Part shown: one piece after another, positions 1 through 12,000 of the stretch
How the letters are laid out: the number at the start of each line of letters is the position of its first letter
Numbering within the stretch: position 1 is the first letter of the stretch
Source of the DNA: Sinohyriopsis cumingii
Lineage: Eukaryota; Mollusca; Bivalvia; Unionida; Unionidae
Reading direction: 5' to 3'
Length of the DNA: 64,000 nucleotides
NCBI GenBank assembly: GCA_028554795.2
Contig: CM068826.1
Location: 102,612,346 to 102,676,345 of the forward strand
Translations under genes and position numbers: made by a program
Notes under the pieces: model-generated
What the model was told of the DNA's origin: nothing
The model's database searches: none
Seen by the model: only the letters and a program-made list of their open reading frames with translations

Positions 1-539
1 TTTAAAATTTAACTTATGGAATACTTTTAATTTCTAAGTTGATACTTCATTTCTTATACTTTCCTTCCTTTCATTTTTAAGGTCAAATGACACTATTGAG
101 ATCAACAACTGCAATTTCCCTGAAAGTCTGACTCATAATTGTATGCAAGTAGCTCAGAAATAAATAAATTAGTATGTCACCTGTCCACTTTTAAACATAA
201 TGTGGCAGCAGCTATAACTGGTCCAGAGACATTCGAAGAAAGTAACGGATGTATAAAATACAAGAGGCCCAAGCTAGACGTGAGATCACTCATTTTACTG
301 TTATTTAACAGCTAAATGCAGGGACAGCTGGCCAACCAGTTTGGGTCAGAGACAGGGTTTTACAGAAATTTCTTTCAATGCTTTTAATTGTATACATGAT
401 GAAAATAAGGCATGCCACAGGGTCACAAGAGTTTTTTGAAGGGACTGACACTCTACTGACTGAAAATAATTTTCAAGAATTCAAGGTAATTCCATATCTT
501 CCTTTCAACTGATAAATGTTGAAAAAATATCTGATATTC

Positions 540-1035
540 TTCACCAATAACAAGATTTTAAAATTATCCATTGTTGAGGGAAGACTGGCACCATCTTCTT
601 TTAGGACCAAAAAGACATAAGAAGTCTTCTGGTCAAAACTCCATGTGAATATGATTTCTGTTAACAAGATTTTAAATTTTAAGATGGATGCCAGGATGGC
701 CATATTGGATATTAGTTTAGCACCATTTTTATTTAGGACCAACTAAACATCATAAGAAGTATTCTGGTGAAAGTATGACTTCGATATGTGCAGCCATATA
801 CAAGAAGCAGCCATAACAAGTTTTCAAGATGGCCATTGTTGTGGTTATATTGAAAGCCAGCTCAGCAACATTTTCTTTCTGACCAACAAGAAATAAAAAG
901 AAGTCTTTCTGTGAAAACTTCATGCTGATATGACCATCAGAGTAGCAATAACAACAACATGGCTGCTACGGCAGCCATATTGAATGTCTAAGTGGCATCA
1001 TTTTGATTTAGGACCAAATAGACCATTGGATGAAT
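540..1035 (-). repeat. diverged tandem block of a dispersed repeat (copy 1)
   Basis: About four units of 130-150 bases, each with a TTTAGGACCAA-like word (at about 600, 730, 870, 1006) and a (A/G)ATGGCCAT(A/T)TTG-like word. The same words appear in the opposite orientation at 51150-51600. The short minus-strand open frame at 473-742 is part of it and I do not treat it as a gene. Confidence 0.6.
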
Positions 1036-1784
1036 GTGTGTGGATGTTTCATGGCAGTCTTTGAAGCAGCTTAGCTGCAGAAAAAACTAACTTGTGTTAA
1101 AGGATCAATGGACAATAAATGATGGCCCAATAAGGATCAATGGATAATGAATGACCATCCCATAAGCTCATCTGGCCAAAGACCAGTAGAGCATCCTCTC
1201 ACAATTTCATCCTTATTTGACACTGGACCTTCCGAGCCCTGAAATCACTGTACACATCAACAAATATGCTAATACCATATCACAAGACTGAAGTCTCCAT
1301 CATATATTACATACTGTGGAGTCATTAATTTTAGAGTTTTTCACAAATTTGTAGTTTTGTAAAAATGAAGTTTTCAGCTTTGCTTAAAATCTTTGTATAT
1401 AACTAATGAGAAAGGAATCCTACCATCTTTACATTACAAGCAGACTCTAGCTCACTGAGTCCTTGAAGCAAAAACCAAATTTAAAAAAGCTTTATACAAC
1501 AACAAAAAAAACCCAGTAAATTCACTCTGTAAGCACCTCAACTTTACAGCTGCATGGACTTTTCAGTGTTCACCAGTACAGACAGAATCACTACATACAC
1601 AGTAATGTTTTATAAAGGCCCTTCTAGAGTGTTCTTTTACTGGATTACATAAAATATTTTCAATCTGATTTTATTAGCTGCATATAGTTACTAACAATAT
1701 CCTGTTGAATAGAGCAACAACAATGAACTATGTTACCAATAGGTTTTATATAGGTTTTATATAAGCTTATTAATTCTTTACCAA

Positions 1785-4330
1785 AGGGCACCCCACCATA
1801 CCCCATCCATGAAAGTGACATAAAAAGTGATGGATACCCAACCATACTCCATCCATCAAAGTGACATAAGAAGTGATGGGCACCCCAACCATACCCCATC
1901 CATCAAAGTGATATAAGAAGTGATGGGCTTCCCACCATAGCCTATCCATCAAAGTGACATAAGAAGTGATGGGCACCCAACCATAATCCATTCATATAAG
2001 TGACATAAATGATGGGCACCCCAACCATACCCCATCCATCAAAGTGATATAAGAAGTGATAGGCACCCAACCATACTCCATCCATCAAAGTGACATAAGA
2101 AGTGATGGGTACCCAACCATACTCCATCCATCAAAGTGACGTAAGAAGTGAAGGGCACCCTACCATACTCCATCCATCAAAGTGACATAAGAAGTGATGG
2201 GCACCCCACCATACCCGATCCATCAAAGTGACATAAGAAGTGATGGGTACCCAACCACACTCCATCCAACAAAGTGACGTAAGAAGTGATGGGCACCCTA
2301 CCATACTCCATCCATCAAAGTGACATAAGAAGTGATGGACTACCCCACCATACCCCATCCATCAAAGTGACATAAGTGATAGGCACCCAACCATACCCCA
2401 TCCATCAAAGTGACATAAGAAGAGATGGACTACCCCACCATACCCCATCCATCAAGGTGACATAAGAAGTGATGGGTACCCATCATACCTCATACATCAA
2501 AGTGATATAAGAAGTGATGGACTACCCCACCATACCCCATCCATCAAAGTGACATAAGAAGTGATGGACTACCCCACCATACCCCATCCATCAAAGTGAC
2601 ATAAAAAGTGATGGACTACCCCACCATACTCCATCCATCAAGGTGACATAAGAAGTGATGGACTACCCCACCATACCCCATCCATGAAAGCGACATAACA
2701 AGTGATGGACCACCCCACCATACCCCATCCATCAAAGTGACATAAGAAGTGATGGACTACCCCACCATACCCCATCCATGAAAACGACATAACAAGTGAT
2801 GGACCACCCCACCATACCCCATCCATCAAATTGACATAAGAAGTGATGGACTACCCCACCATACCCCATCCATCAAGGTGACATAAGAAGTGATGGACTA
2901 TCAAACAAAAACCCATCCATCAAAGTGACATAACAAGTGATGGACCACCCCACCATACCCCATCCATCAAAGTGACATAAAAAGAGATGGACTACCCCAC
3001 CATACCCCATCCATCAAGGTGACATAAGAAGTGATAGACTACCCCACCATACCCCATCCATCAAAGTAACATAAGAAGTGATGGACTACCCCACCATACC
3101 CCATCCATCAAAGTGACATAAGAAGTGATGGACTATCCCACCATACCCCATCCATCAAGGTGACATAAGAAGTGATGGACTACCCCACCATACCCCATCC
3201 ATTAGAGTGACATAAGAAGTGATGGACTACCCCACCATACCCCATCCATCAAAGTGACATAACAAGTGATGGACTACCCCACCATACCCCATCCATCAAA
3301 GTGAGATAAGAAGTGATGGACTACCCCACCATACCCCATCCATCAAGGTGACATAAGAAGTGATGGACTATCCCACCATAACCCATCCATCAAAGTGACA
3401 TAAGAAGTGATGGACTATCCCACCATAACCCATCCATCAAAGTGACATAAGAAGTGATGGACTACCCCACCATACCCCATCCATCAAAGTGACATAAGAA
3501 GTGATGGACTACCCCACCATACCCCGTCCATCAAAGTGACATAAAAAGTGATGGACTACCCCACCATACCTCATCCATCAAGGTGACATAAGAAGTGATG
3601 GGTACCCATCATACCTCATCCATCAAAGTGATATAAGAAGTGATGGACTACCCCACCATACCCCATCCATCAAAGTGACATAAGAAGTGATGGACTACCC
3701 CATCATACCCCATCCATGAAAGTGACATAACAAGTGATGGACTACCCCACCATACCCCATCCATCAAAGTGAGATAAGAAGTGATGGACTACCCCACCAT
3801 ACCCCATCCATCAAAGTGAGATAAGAAGTGATGGACTACCCCATCATACCCCATCCATCAAGGTGACATAAGAAGTGATGGACTACCCCACCATACCCCA
3901 TCCATCAAAGTGATATAAGAAGTGATGGACTACCCCACAATACCCCATCCATCAAAGTGACATAAGATGTGATGGACTATCCCACCATAACCCATCCATC
4001 AAAGTGACATAAGAAGTGATGGACTACCCCACCATACCCCATCCATCAAGGTGACATAAGTGATGGGTACCCAACCATACTCCATCCAACAAAGTGACAT
4101 AACAAGTGATGGACTACCCCACCATACCCCATCCATCAAAGTGCTATAAGAAGTGATAGACTACCCCACCATACCCCATCCATCAAGGTGACATAAGAAG
4201 TGATGGGTACCCATCATACCTCATCCATCAAAGTGACATAAGAAGTGATGGACTATCCCACCATACCCCATCCATCAAAGTGACATATGAAGTGAAGGGC
4301 ACACCACCATACCCCATCCATCAAAGTGAC
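1785..4330. repeat. 47-bp minisatellite, about 54 copies
   Basis: Unit of about 47 bases containing CATCCATCAAAGTGACATAA, GAAGTGATGG and ACCCCACCATACCC. Two subtypes are visible: units with GGGCACCC dominate up to about 2340, units with GGACTACCCC dominate after. Single units carry short deletions (e.g. 2005, 2375, 4060). Since 47 is not a multiple of 3 the frame rotates, giving the repetitive short minus-strand open frames. It lies in DRG2 intron 13. Not CRISPR: there are no unique spacers. Confidence 0.97.
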
Positions 4331-4334
4331 TGTC

Positions 4335-5955
4335 CTGACTAGGTGCATCTCTGAATCTTCTGTGCAGCCTTAGGCTTTTTTCAAATTCAAAATTAATGTC
4401 TTTATAAACACTTTTCCATAAGACTCACTAGTTAAAATGGTTGATTTAATTTTTTTTAAACTGTTACAAACTGCTTAGAAGTGTGTTCAGTTTGTTTTGC
4501 TAACTTGGGCATTGATAACTTCAGTTTATTTTGATTATAAATGATCAAACTGTCATGTAACATCTTTACAATGAAATAAATGGCATATTGGCACTGCTGG
4601 CATTCAAGTATCATGATGAAAGGTGAAGAATTTTTCTCCAGTTTTCTTGACCTATGAATATTTGTTACATATATTATTCAAACAATGCACAGAAAGAAAT
4701 CAGTTTAATATACATGGAAGTTATCAATTTGATCTTTTTTAGTGTGATTCTTTATGCTGTGTTTTAAAAATAAGCCCACATTGTTTGACTTCTTTTTTCT
4801 TATATATTTTACTAAACCACTCCTTCGATAACTCGTGCCCAGAATACTCGTGAACCTGCTTTTAAGACGGGATCAGGCTTAGATCCCATTTCTTTTTTTC
4901 ACTTGAAAATACCCCCAAAATTGTTCCCTATTTTTGTTGAATATGAAGAAAATCACATTCAATAGTGGTAAATGAAATCTTGTATATCACTTGTTCCATT
5001 GTTGAAAACAGTGGTAAGCACTTGGAAATTTTAATCAATATCATTAAATTTTCAAATTAATATAACTAAACTACCTTAAATAAGCCTATTCATTCACAAA
5101 TGTGATCAAAAAGATAGCAGGGCAACCAAGTAAAATAAGTACTCGGCAAACAAACAAGCTTTTTTCCACAGATATAATTCATTTTGGTGTAGCAAGTTCC
5201 AGAGTTTGTAGTGAATTTAACACTCCTGAAATGGCTCCAAGAGATTTTCTCAGGGATAAGAAATTACACTATTACTTGCAATGAAATTGCAATAATAAAA
5301 ATTTACTAACATAACCAAAAGACAAAGAAAACATCATGTTTCGAAGTTGATAATTGTTTCAAGATATAAATATCCCTAGAATTTTGTCTTGTTATGAATG
5401 AACAACAAAAATCAGCGTTTTCACATACATATGATGACCGCTGAACCTCTTTGAAAACATGTAGACTCTAACAAAGTTGTGTATTTTAAAATGAAGGGTA
5501 ATTACTATATCAAAAGGCACCCAACTTGATTACAAAAACTCTTTATTGACAATTATTACCAATGTGATTATAAAATGAGTATTTAGCCATTAAAGATCAT
5601 TCTTATCCCACCGGCAGAGATGGGATCTCCTTAAATTGTTTAGGTCCGTCGGTCACTCATGATCTTCTTTATAATGCAGTCCATGTTCTTTTTACTCTGT
5701 TTTGCACAAGGATTTGAGGGAGAGGTGTATTTTACTTGACAGCTTACAAATTTATAAGAAAATAACACTGTCAATTTTTGGGAGGAATAATAAATATCTA
5801 TATGATCTCAAAACTCATGACAAGAGACTCACAAAATAGTACCAATATAGTAAGAAACATCCTTAACCACCAAACCGCTTTCCATAAAATCTTCTGGCTG
5901 GTACACTACTATAACTAACTTCTATGAATTATTTGCTGACCAAGCATCTACTTAC
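4335..5955. other. proximal part of DRG2 intron 13, nothing recognised
   Basis: AT-rich. Two more GC-rich blocks at 4820-4890 and 5605-5660 (with GGTCCGTCGGTCACTC) have no coding frame and are not assigned. The final DRG2 exon was searched for here and not found. Confidence 0.6.
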
Positions 5956-6009
5956 CCATACTAAGGCATATTTGAAATTGTCTACAAGAGTTCTGTGCAC
6001 TACATGACA
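5956..6009 (-). CDS. DRG2: DRG2 coding exon 13 (TGS domain)
   Basis: 18 codons: [18 protein letters not shown]. Acceptor TTTGACAG, donor TGG/GTAAG. FKYALVW is a DRG-family signature; the usual following segment, ending in IQIVKK, is not in 1-5955. Confidence 0.93.
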
Positions 6010-9000
6010 CTGTCAAAAAAAAGAGAACAAAATGAGTATTATTCTAAACTTTAACACAATAATACAAAGCAATTCATTTTCTCCTCGAATATTCTGTCAT
6101 AAAAAACCTAAACAGCATTACATAGGCCTCAATATTCTAACATATAGCAAAACATGTTATAACTGTTGTATGAAAATATTTGAGCAAGAGACATCATGCT
6201 GTTGGAATATTTTAAGACCCACCCATCTGAATGACCTGTCATAATTGTAACAATTTTGCTCCTTTTACAATTTGATGCTGTTACCACATATTACATTTTC
6301 TTTTGAACTGACTGTTACCATAATACTTAAAGTTGGATCCAACAAATCTGACCATGATCTGCCATCACATTATGCAACACTATGTTGTTTGCATTTGGAC
6401 CTGACTCTGAAGGAATTACATATGGTACTGATAAATACAATCTTCTCGAGCCACAGAATTTTCTCTGTGAGTAAATATAGCCTATCTGCAAATGTTTTAA
6501 GGAAAATTACTGACTTGAACAATGAAAACTGTGTGTAACATTGCATTATATACTAATAGTGTGCAAATTACTGTTTTTATTATTCATTAAAACTGAGACT
6601 TCAAGCACTGTGCATAGCACTTACAAGGTGTTAAAATATCACACTAACACTTACCACATGTTCCACTGTACAGCCTTTACGTAAAATTAGTCCACCTTCA
6701 AAATCGGGTCTCTCTGGAAGTACAAATTGAAATGCGTTATTTTAGTGATTTAAGTTTATACATAAAAAGGTTAAGTTTACACAAACAAGGATTCCACGGA
6801 ATGCTGAATCTAAACGTAAGGACTAAGATAAATGTCATGTCTATGACTTTTGATAGACAAAACTGTTGCAATTTGAAAAATGAGACCCATAGGTCTCAAA
6901 GGGTTACATATAGGGTTTAGTAAATTTGAGCATTGCCCCCCCCACCACCCCCGTTGAAAAATGGGGGTCAATATGGTCATATTTGTGGTTTCTCAATAGG
7001 TCATGAAAAAATAAGCAAAAGTGGGTTGTTTACAAGATAAAATCTGTTACTAAAATTATAACAAAGAACATTGTAAACATAATGTCCTTGACTGAGACCA
7101 AGATAATGATCCTAATATTTAACCCACACTCTTATAGAAATATTAGCTATGTATTATTTATTTACCAAAATGAAATACTGCTGAGGTAGACAATGACCTC
7201 AATTTTGGACAAGATCAAGTCCAAAACACAATTAATATAACACATAAAGAAGAAAAAAATAACAAATACAAATTAAATATACATAACAGTATAAACATAC
7301 TGTTGATAAAAATGTGTGCAATATTATGTTGTGCCTTATTGTTCTTATGGATTTCAAAAACATGGATAAAATGAAATCTGCCTTCAGAAGGAATCACACT
7401 TTTTAACAAAAGCTATATTCAAATGAAGGATTGATTTGAATAAGTATTAGATTTAATTTTCATACACTAGTATTTTTATCATTCTTACTTTCATTTTCAG
7501 AACCACTAGTATTTCAATACCATATGATTTTTTCTCTTCTCTCTATCCTTACTCATCTCACACCGATTTAAGGCATGAAGTGGAAATTACGGCCAGCAGA
7601 TAGCTTATCGATATGTTTACAATGAAACAATATAAAATGCTTTATAATTTTTTTCCAATATGTCAAAATAAAACAAAACATGTAAAAGCTAACATTTTAT
7701 TACTGGATTACAGTACTGATTTATCAAATACTAGTAGTTTTGTTAATCTCTATCAAAGATACACAGTAAGAAAATAGGTGGGGATGGATCCTTTTCATAT
7801 GTGGCTAATTTATTGCTGGTCTTTAAATTTGTGGTCCTGGGCAAAAACGAAATCCACGAGATTGATCCCCAATAAATTTTCTGATACCACAGAAATTTCT
7901 GGCTGACATGAAAGTCTCTCAGGAGATTAATAGCAAAATAAATCATGTACACAAGAAACTTCGGTCAATCTGAAAAAAGATTCTACAAAGGCACCACAAA
8001 ATTTTAAATAAATTTCATGTCTGTCTCTCTTACAGATACACACACAAACCCACACCAGCAGAGAAAAACAGTGATGCAATATTTAAAAATGGAGTAAATT
8101 ATAAGGGGTTTGATCTTAGAAATCACCAGTGGAATCAGTACAGGTCTCATCTCAATAACAAGCAATTTATCCAAGGCAGGGTTCACTGTGCACCCTACCT
8201 TTTGTAAACAAGAACAGCTCAACTTCAAAACTGCTGACAAGATCTGTCATCACATCACTACGGTAACCACTTTCCTACAATATATGACACTGACCATGAT
8301 ACATATGATTGCGGAGAATAACAATCAGTGCTTTTTAGCTCTATACCAACTGCATCAGCAAGGAGCTTGGATGTCAAATTGTCAGGGACATCTCACACAG
8401 AAGGTAGCCCATACTGACACTGTAACACAGCTTAGAGACAAATTGCTTTATTCCAGGCATGATCAAGTGCTTGCATTTTTCAAACTCTGTTGCCCACCAT
8501 TTCAATAGGTTGAAGAGTGAATGTAGCCATTTGTTAAAGAAAACTGAACCATTCGTTCAACCAAATTCAGCATTATTCAGCTACCATCTCTCTTCAACCA
8601 ACAGAGCCTGAAAAATGTAACCACTTGATTGTGCCTTGATTTACCTTGATAAGGAAAAAGGCAGAGTAAGCACAGTATAAACAAAGCTGAACCATACCCT
8701 AACTGCAGTTCAGCTTGTGACACATGACATGATTCCCTGGTCAACAATAGCAACACTGACTGTACAAATGCAAAATGGGTAATTTCTAAACTTCTTTCGA
8801 ATGAAACACACAATTCATGAAAATTTGCCCCAAATAGTTATTTTCAGAATTATTGTTTCTGCACATATTAAAAAATTGTGTGTAAAAGTTTAAATTATAG
8901 TGGAATTGTGACAAATGCACATCCTAATACAACCCTGCTATCTGTTAATACAAACAAATCAAAATTCTAACATTCTCTCTCCCCCTCTCTTCTGCTCGAT

Positions 9001-12000
9001 ATTTACATGGAATACAGAAGCCGACAAATTACATGCAATGGAATGGTCATTAAATCTTTCAAACACCATAAAGCAAGTATATGAAGCTGCTACCGCCATA
9101 ACAAAATGAAGCCAACTGATTAAATTCTGAAAAACTATTCACTCTGCATAGGGATATTTTACAAACTTTGCAGGTATTTTTCAACTCTGAACGTAACAAT
9201 CTACTAATGCTAATAAATGAAGAGAACTCTTTCCACAGCAATATGAATAAGATAACCTAATAAAATACATTCCATCTTTCAAATCTGAATTCCTAAGTTA
9301 GCTTAAAATATGTTCAAGGCTTATCAGCAATCAATCAAATTAATAAGAATACTTATGGCTTGGAAGATAGGAGAACATAACTCCAGAGTGCTACTTATGG
9401 TCCTTTGTTACTGCAATAAACAGATTCTTCTAAATAATCATTCAGTTATTAAAAATTCCTTTCTTTTTACATGTTACAATCAAATTTGTATTAACATTTA
9501 TAAACATCATTTGTGGTATTGCTGTGGTGATTTTCTATTAAAAGCATTTCCTATTATTTAGCATCACAGGAACGATATCGAAGTGAGAAAATTACTGTTG
9601 AAACTAATCAGTTACCTAAATGAGTTACCTCCCTTGAAACATAAATTGGACTTACAAAGACTGTTGAATACATTCTTTGTTATTATTTTAGTAAAGACCA
9701 TACACTTTATTACTAGTAATAAAACTATATTTGGTAGAAGAGAGCAGATAAAATGTCATAGAAATGGGAAGAAAAAAAGTGCACAAAGTTTCAGACATGG
9801 AAGAAAGCTTGTAAAAATTACACAAGATCTCAAAGCTATTGTTGTGCATGAAAAAGAGAAACCAAAATTCACTTTCAAATAAATGAAAACAAAAATAAAA
9901 AAATTTAAACATATTTATGTTACCCGAAACATAAGTGGACCCAAATAATGCCACTATATTATACTTTACCTCCCCTTTTCTTTGTGTACACTCTCACTAG
10001 AGAGAGATAGTCCCACATAACATCTAACAGGTACTCAAGATTTAACTTCATATTACAGCTGAAAGAACAAAAAAGAAATTATTTTTACAGTATTTTGACA
10101 GCTTCATAAAACTGTTTCTACATCTGGCACAGACAGGTAAGAATTAAAAAAAAAACCAATACGGTTTCAGAAAATAAACACACAGCTTGAAAAATGGTTC
10201 TTGCAAAAACCTGTTACTTGTTTACAAGAAGCTCACTTACACTTCTGTAAAGTACAAAGTTTATGGGTTTAATTTGATTTTATTAAACAAAACCATAATG
10301 TCCATAAAAAGTGAGACAGTAAAAGGTCAGCTCTAAATTTCACCAAATGCTTGAAGAAAAGAAATGCCGTTTGTTAAGTCATAAAGCATTTTGCTATTTA
10401 GATGACACATTCTTAAATTAAATTGGTAATGTAGTGCTTTTCTAGAACCTATTTCCAAAAGGAATCAGCACATTCTCTCAAAATCAAACAAATATCTTGA
10501 AACAAGAATTACACAGAATGTTACATCTCACCTTCTCTGCTAGTGAACTTGACACTTGATGTTTGTAAATACTAGCCCTCAAAATGAATTGGCGTATTAA
10601 GTTTTATCTGGGCATGTTTTGACCTCAAATTCTGTAGTATTTGGCCACGGCGATCTTTTGACAAAAAAATAAAAATAGGATTCTTCCTTACCCCAAGTTC
10701 AAGCCATCCAAAACGTTTTGTCCTGGTATGTGACATAGCACAAATGATACTGTATTAAACCATTTTTATTCTGTTGGGGCCCTGGGTGGAACAAGTACTC
10801 ACCTTTACTGACCACTGCCATCTCATCTCTGTCCTCATGGTTTTGAGTCTCAGACTCGGTTTATGTGGGCATGTGAAAAAGCTTGCCAGTAACTTCCCTT
10901 AGAATGGTGGATCTTCCTGAGATTTTTCCAGGTTCTTCCTCCAACAGTTATACTAGCCACCATATGTAGCCTATCATGTACTGAAAAATTGCGTTAAGCC
11001 CACAACATCATATTCTAACTCTAACTGCAAGGCATCCACAAAGTTTTGCAACCATATTCTTCCATAAACTAAGTGCAATCAGTCCACAGATATTTTTAAG
11101 TGTAGATGGTGGATAACTCAAGTTCTTGTGCAGAAACAATTTTTTAAAATTTCAGTCACTATGACACTGAACTTTCAGCTTTTATCTCCAAAATCAACAG
11201 GGTTCTTCTTTACCTAAGTGCAAGTCATCCACAAAGTTTGGTAACTGCTGCTGGAGGACATCTTGAGTTATATTACAAATGAAATTGGCAACAGACAGAA
11301 GAACAACAATAACATAATATACTCTACCTTAAGGCAGCCATATAAAAAGCCACACCCATGTCTCCCTATGATTTGCAGGCAAAATAAAAATGTATAGATC
11401 TGAATAAAAATTTTACCTGACCACAACTGAGTGGGGTTGTCGAGCTAATCTGTCTACTTCTTCCATTGAAATCTGGTCAATTTTGTTGTACACCTGAAAT
11501 AGAAGGTAAATATGTACAGAATAAAATGTTGATAAAGATGTAAATGAAATATATAGGTAATGATGCAAGACATTTTTATAACTACTTGCTGTGGCAATAT
11601 GGGCAATTTCATCTCTTCTCTTCTCATCCATTCTACTAATATTTGGCAACAAAATATCAACATGCAATTATAGTAAATAAAAAAATTAATTCTTCTTCAA
11701 GTGCAATAATTTCTTATTTCAAGCGAAAACTTCATGGAATAGAGTACACAAATAGAACAAATTGAGTTGCATAACTGAAACTTGAAAATATTTTAATGTT
11801 ACCATTTCTAAACAAGTATGTAAAATTGTATAGAACTATTCTATCAAATTTATGAACCATAATTTCTTAAGAATCTGGTAATGACATCTGGCACAACTTT
11901 TAACACCAGTCTTGCACAACAAGACGCTCTATGAATCAAGCTGTCTTGAAACCTCTAGATCATTCTTCATCTGGTAAATTCAGTGGCACCGAGTGGCCAA

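Noticed and set aside
1190-1225. Last DRG2 exon after a TTTCAG at about 1215 (minus)
   Set aside because: The following codons (GSEGPVSNKDEIV) do not resemble the conserved DRG2 C-terminus ending IQIVKK.
1785-4330. CRISPR array or repetitive coding sequence
   Set aside because: Units are contiguous without unique spacers, and 47 bases rotates the reading frame; it is a minisatellite in eukaryotic DNA.
8110-8508. 132-codon plus-strand open frame
   Set aside because: No domain, no splice context, lies in DRG2 intron 11 opposite to the gene, and overlaps an inverted repeat.
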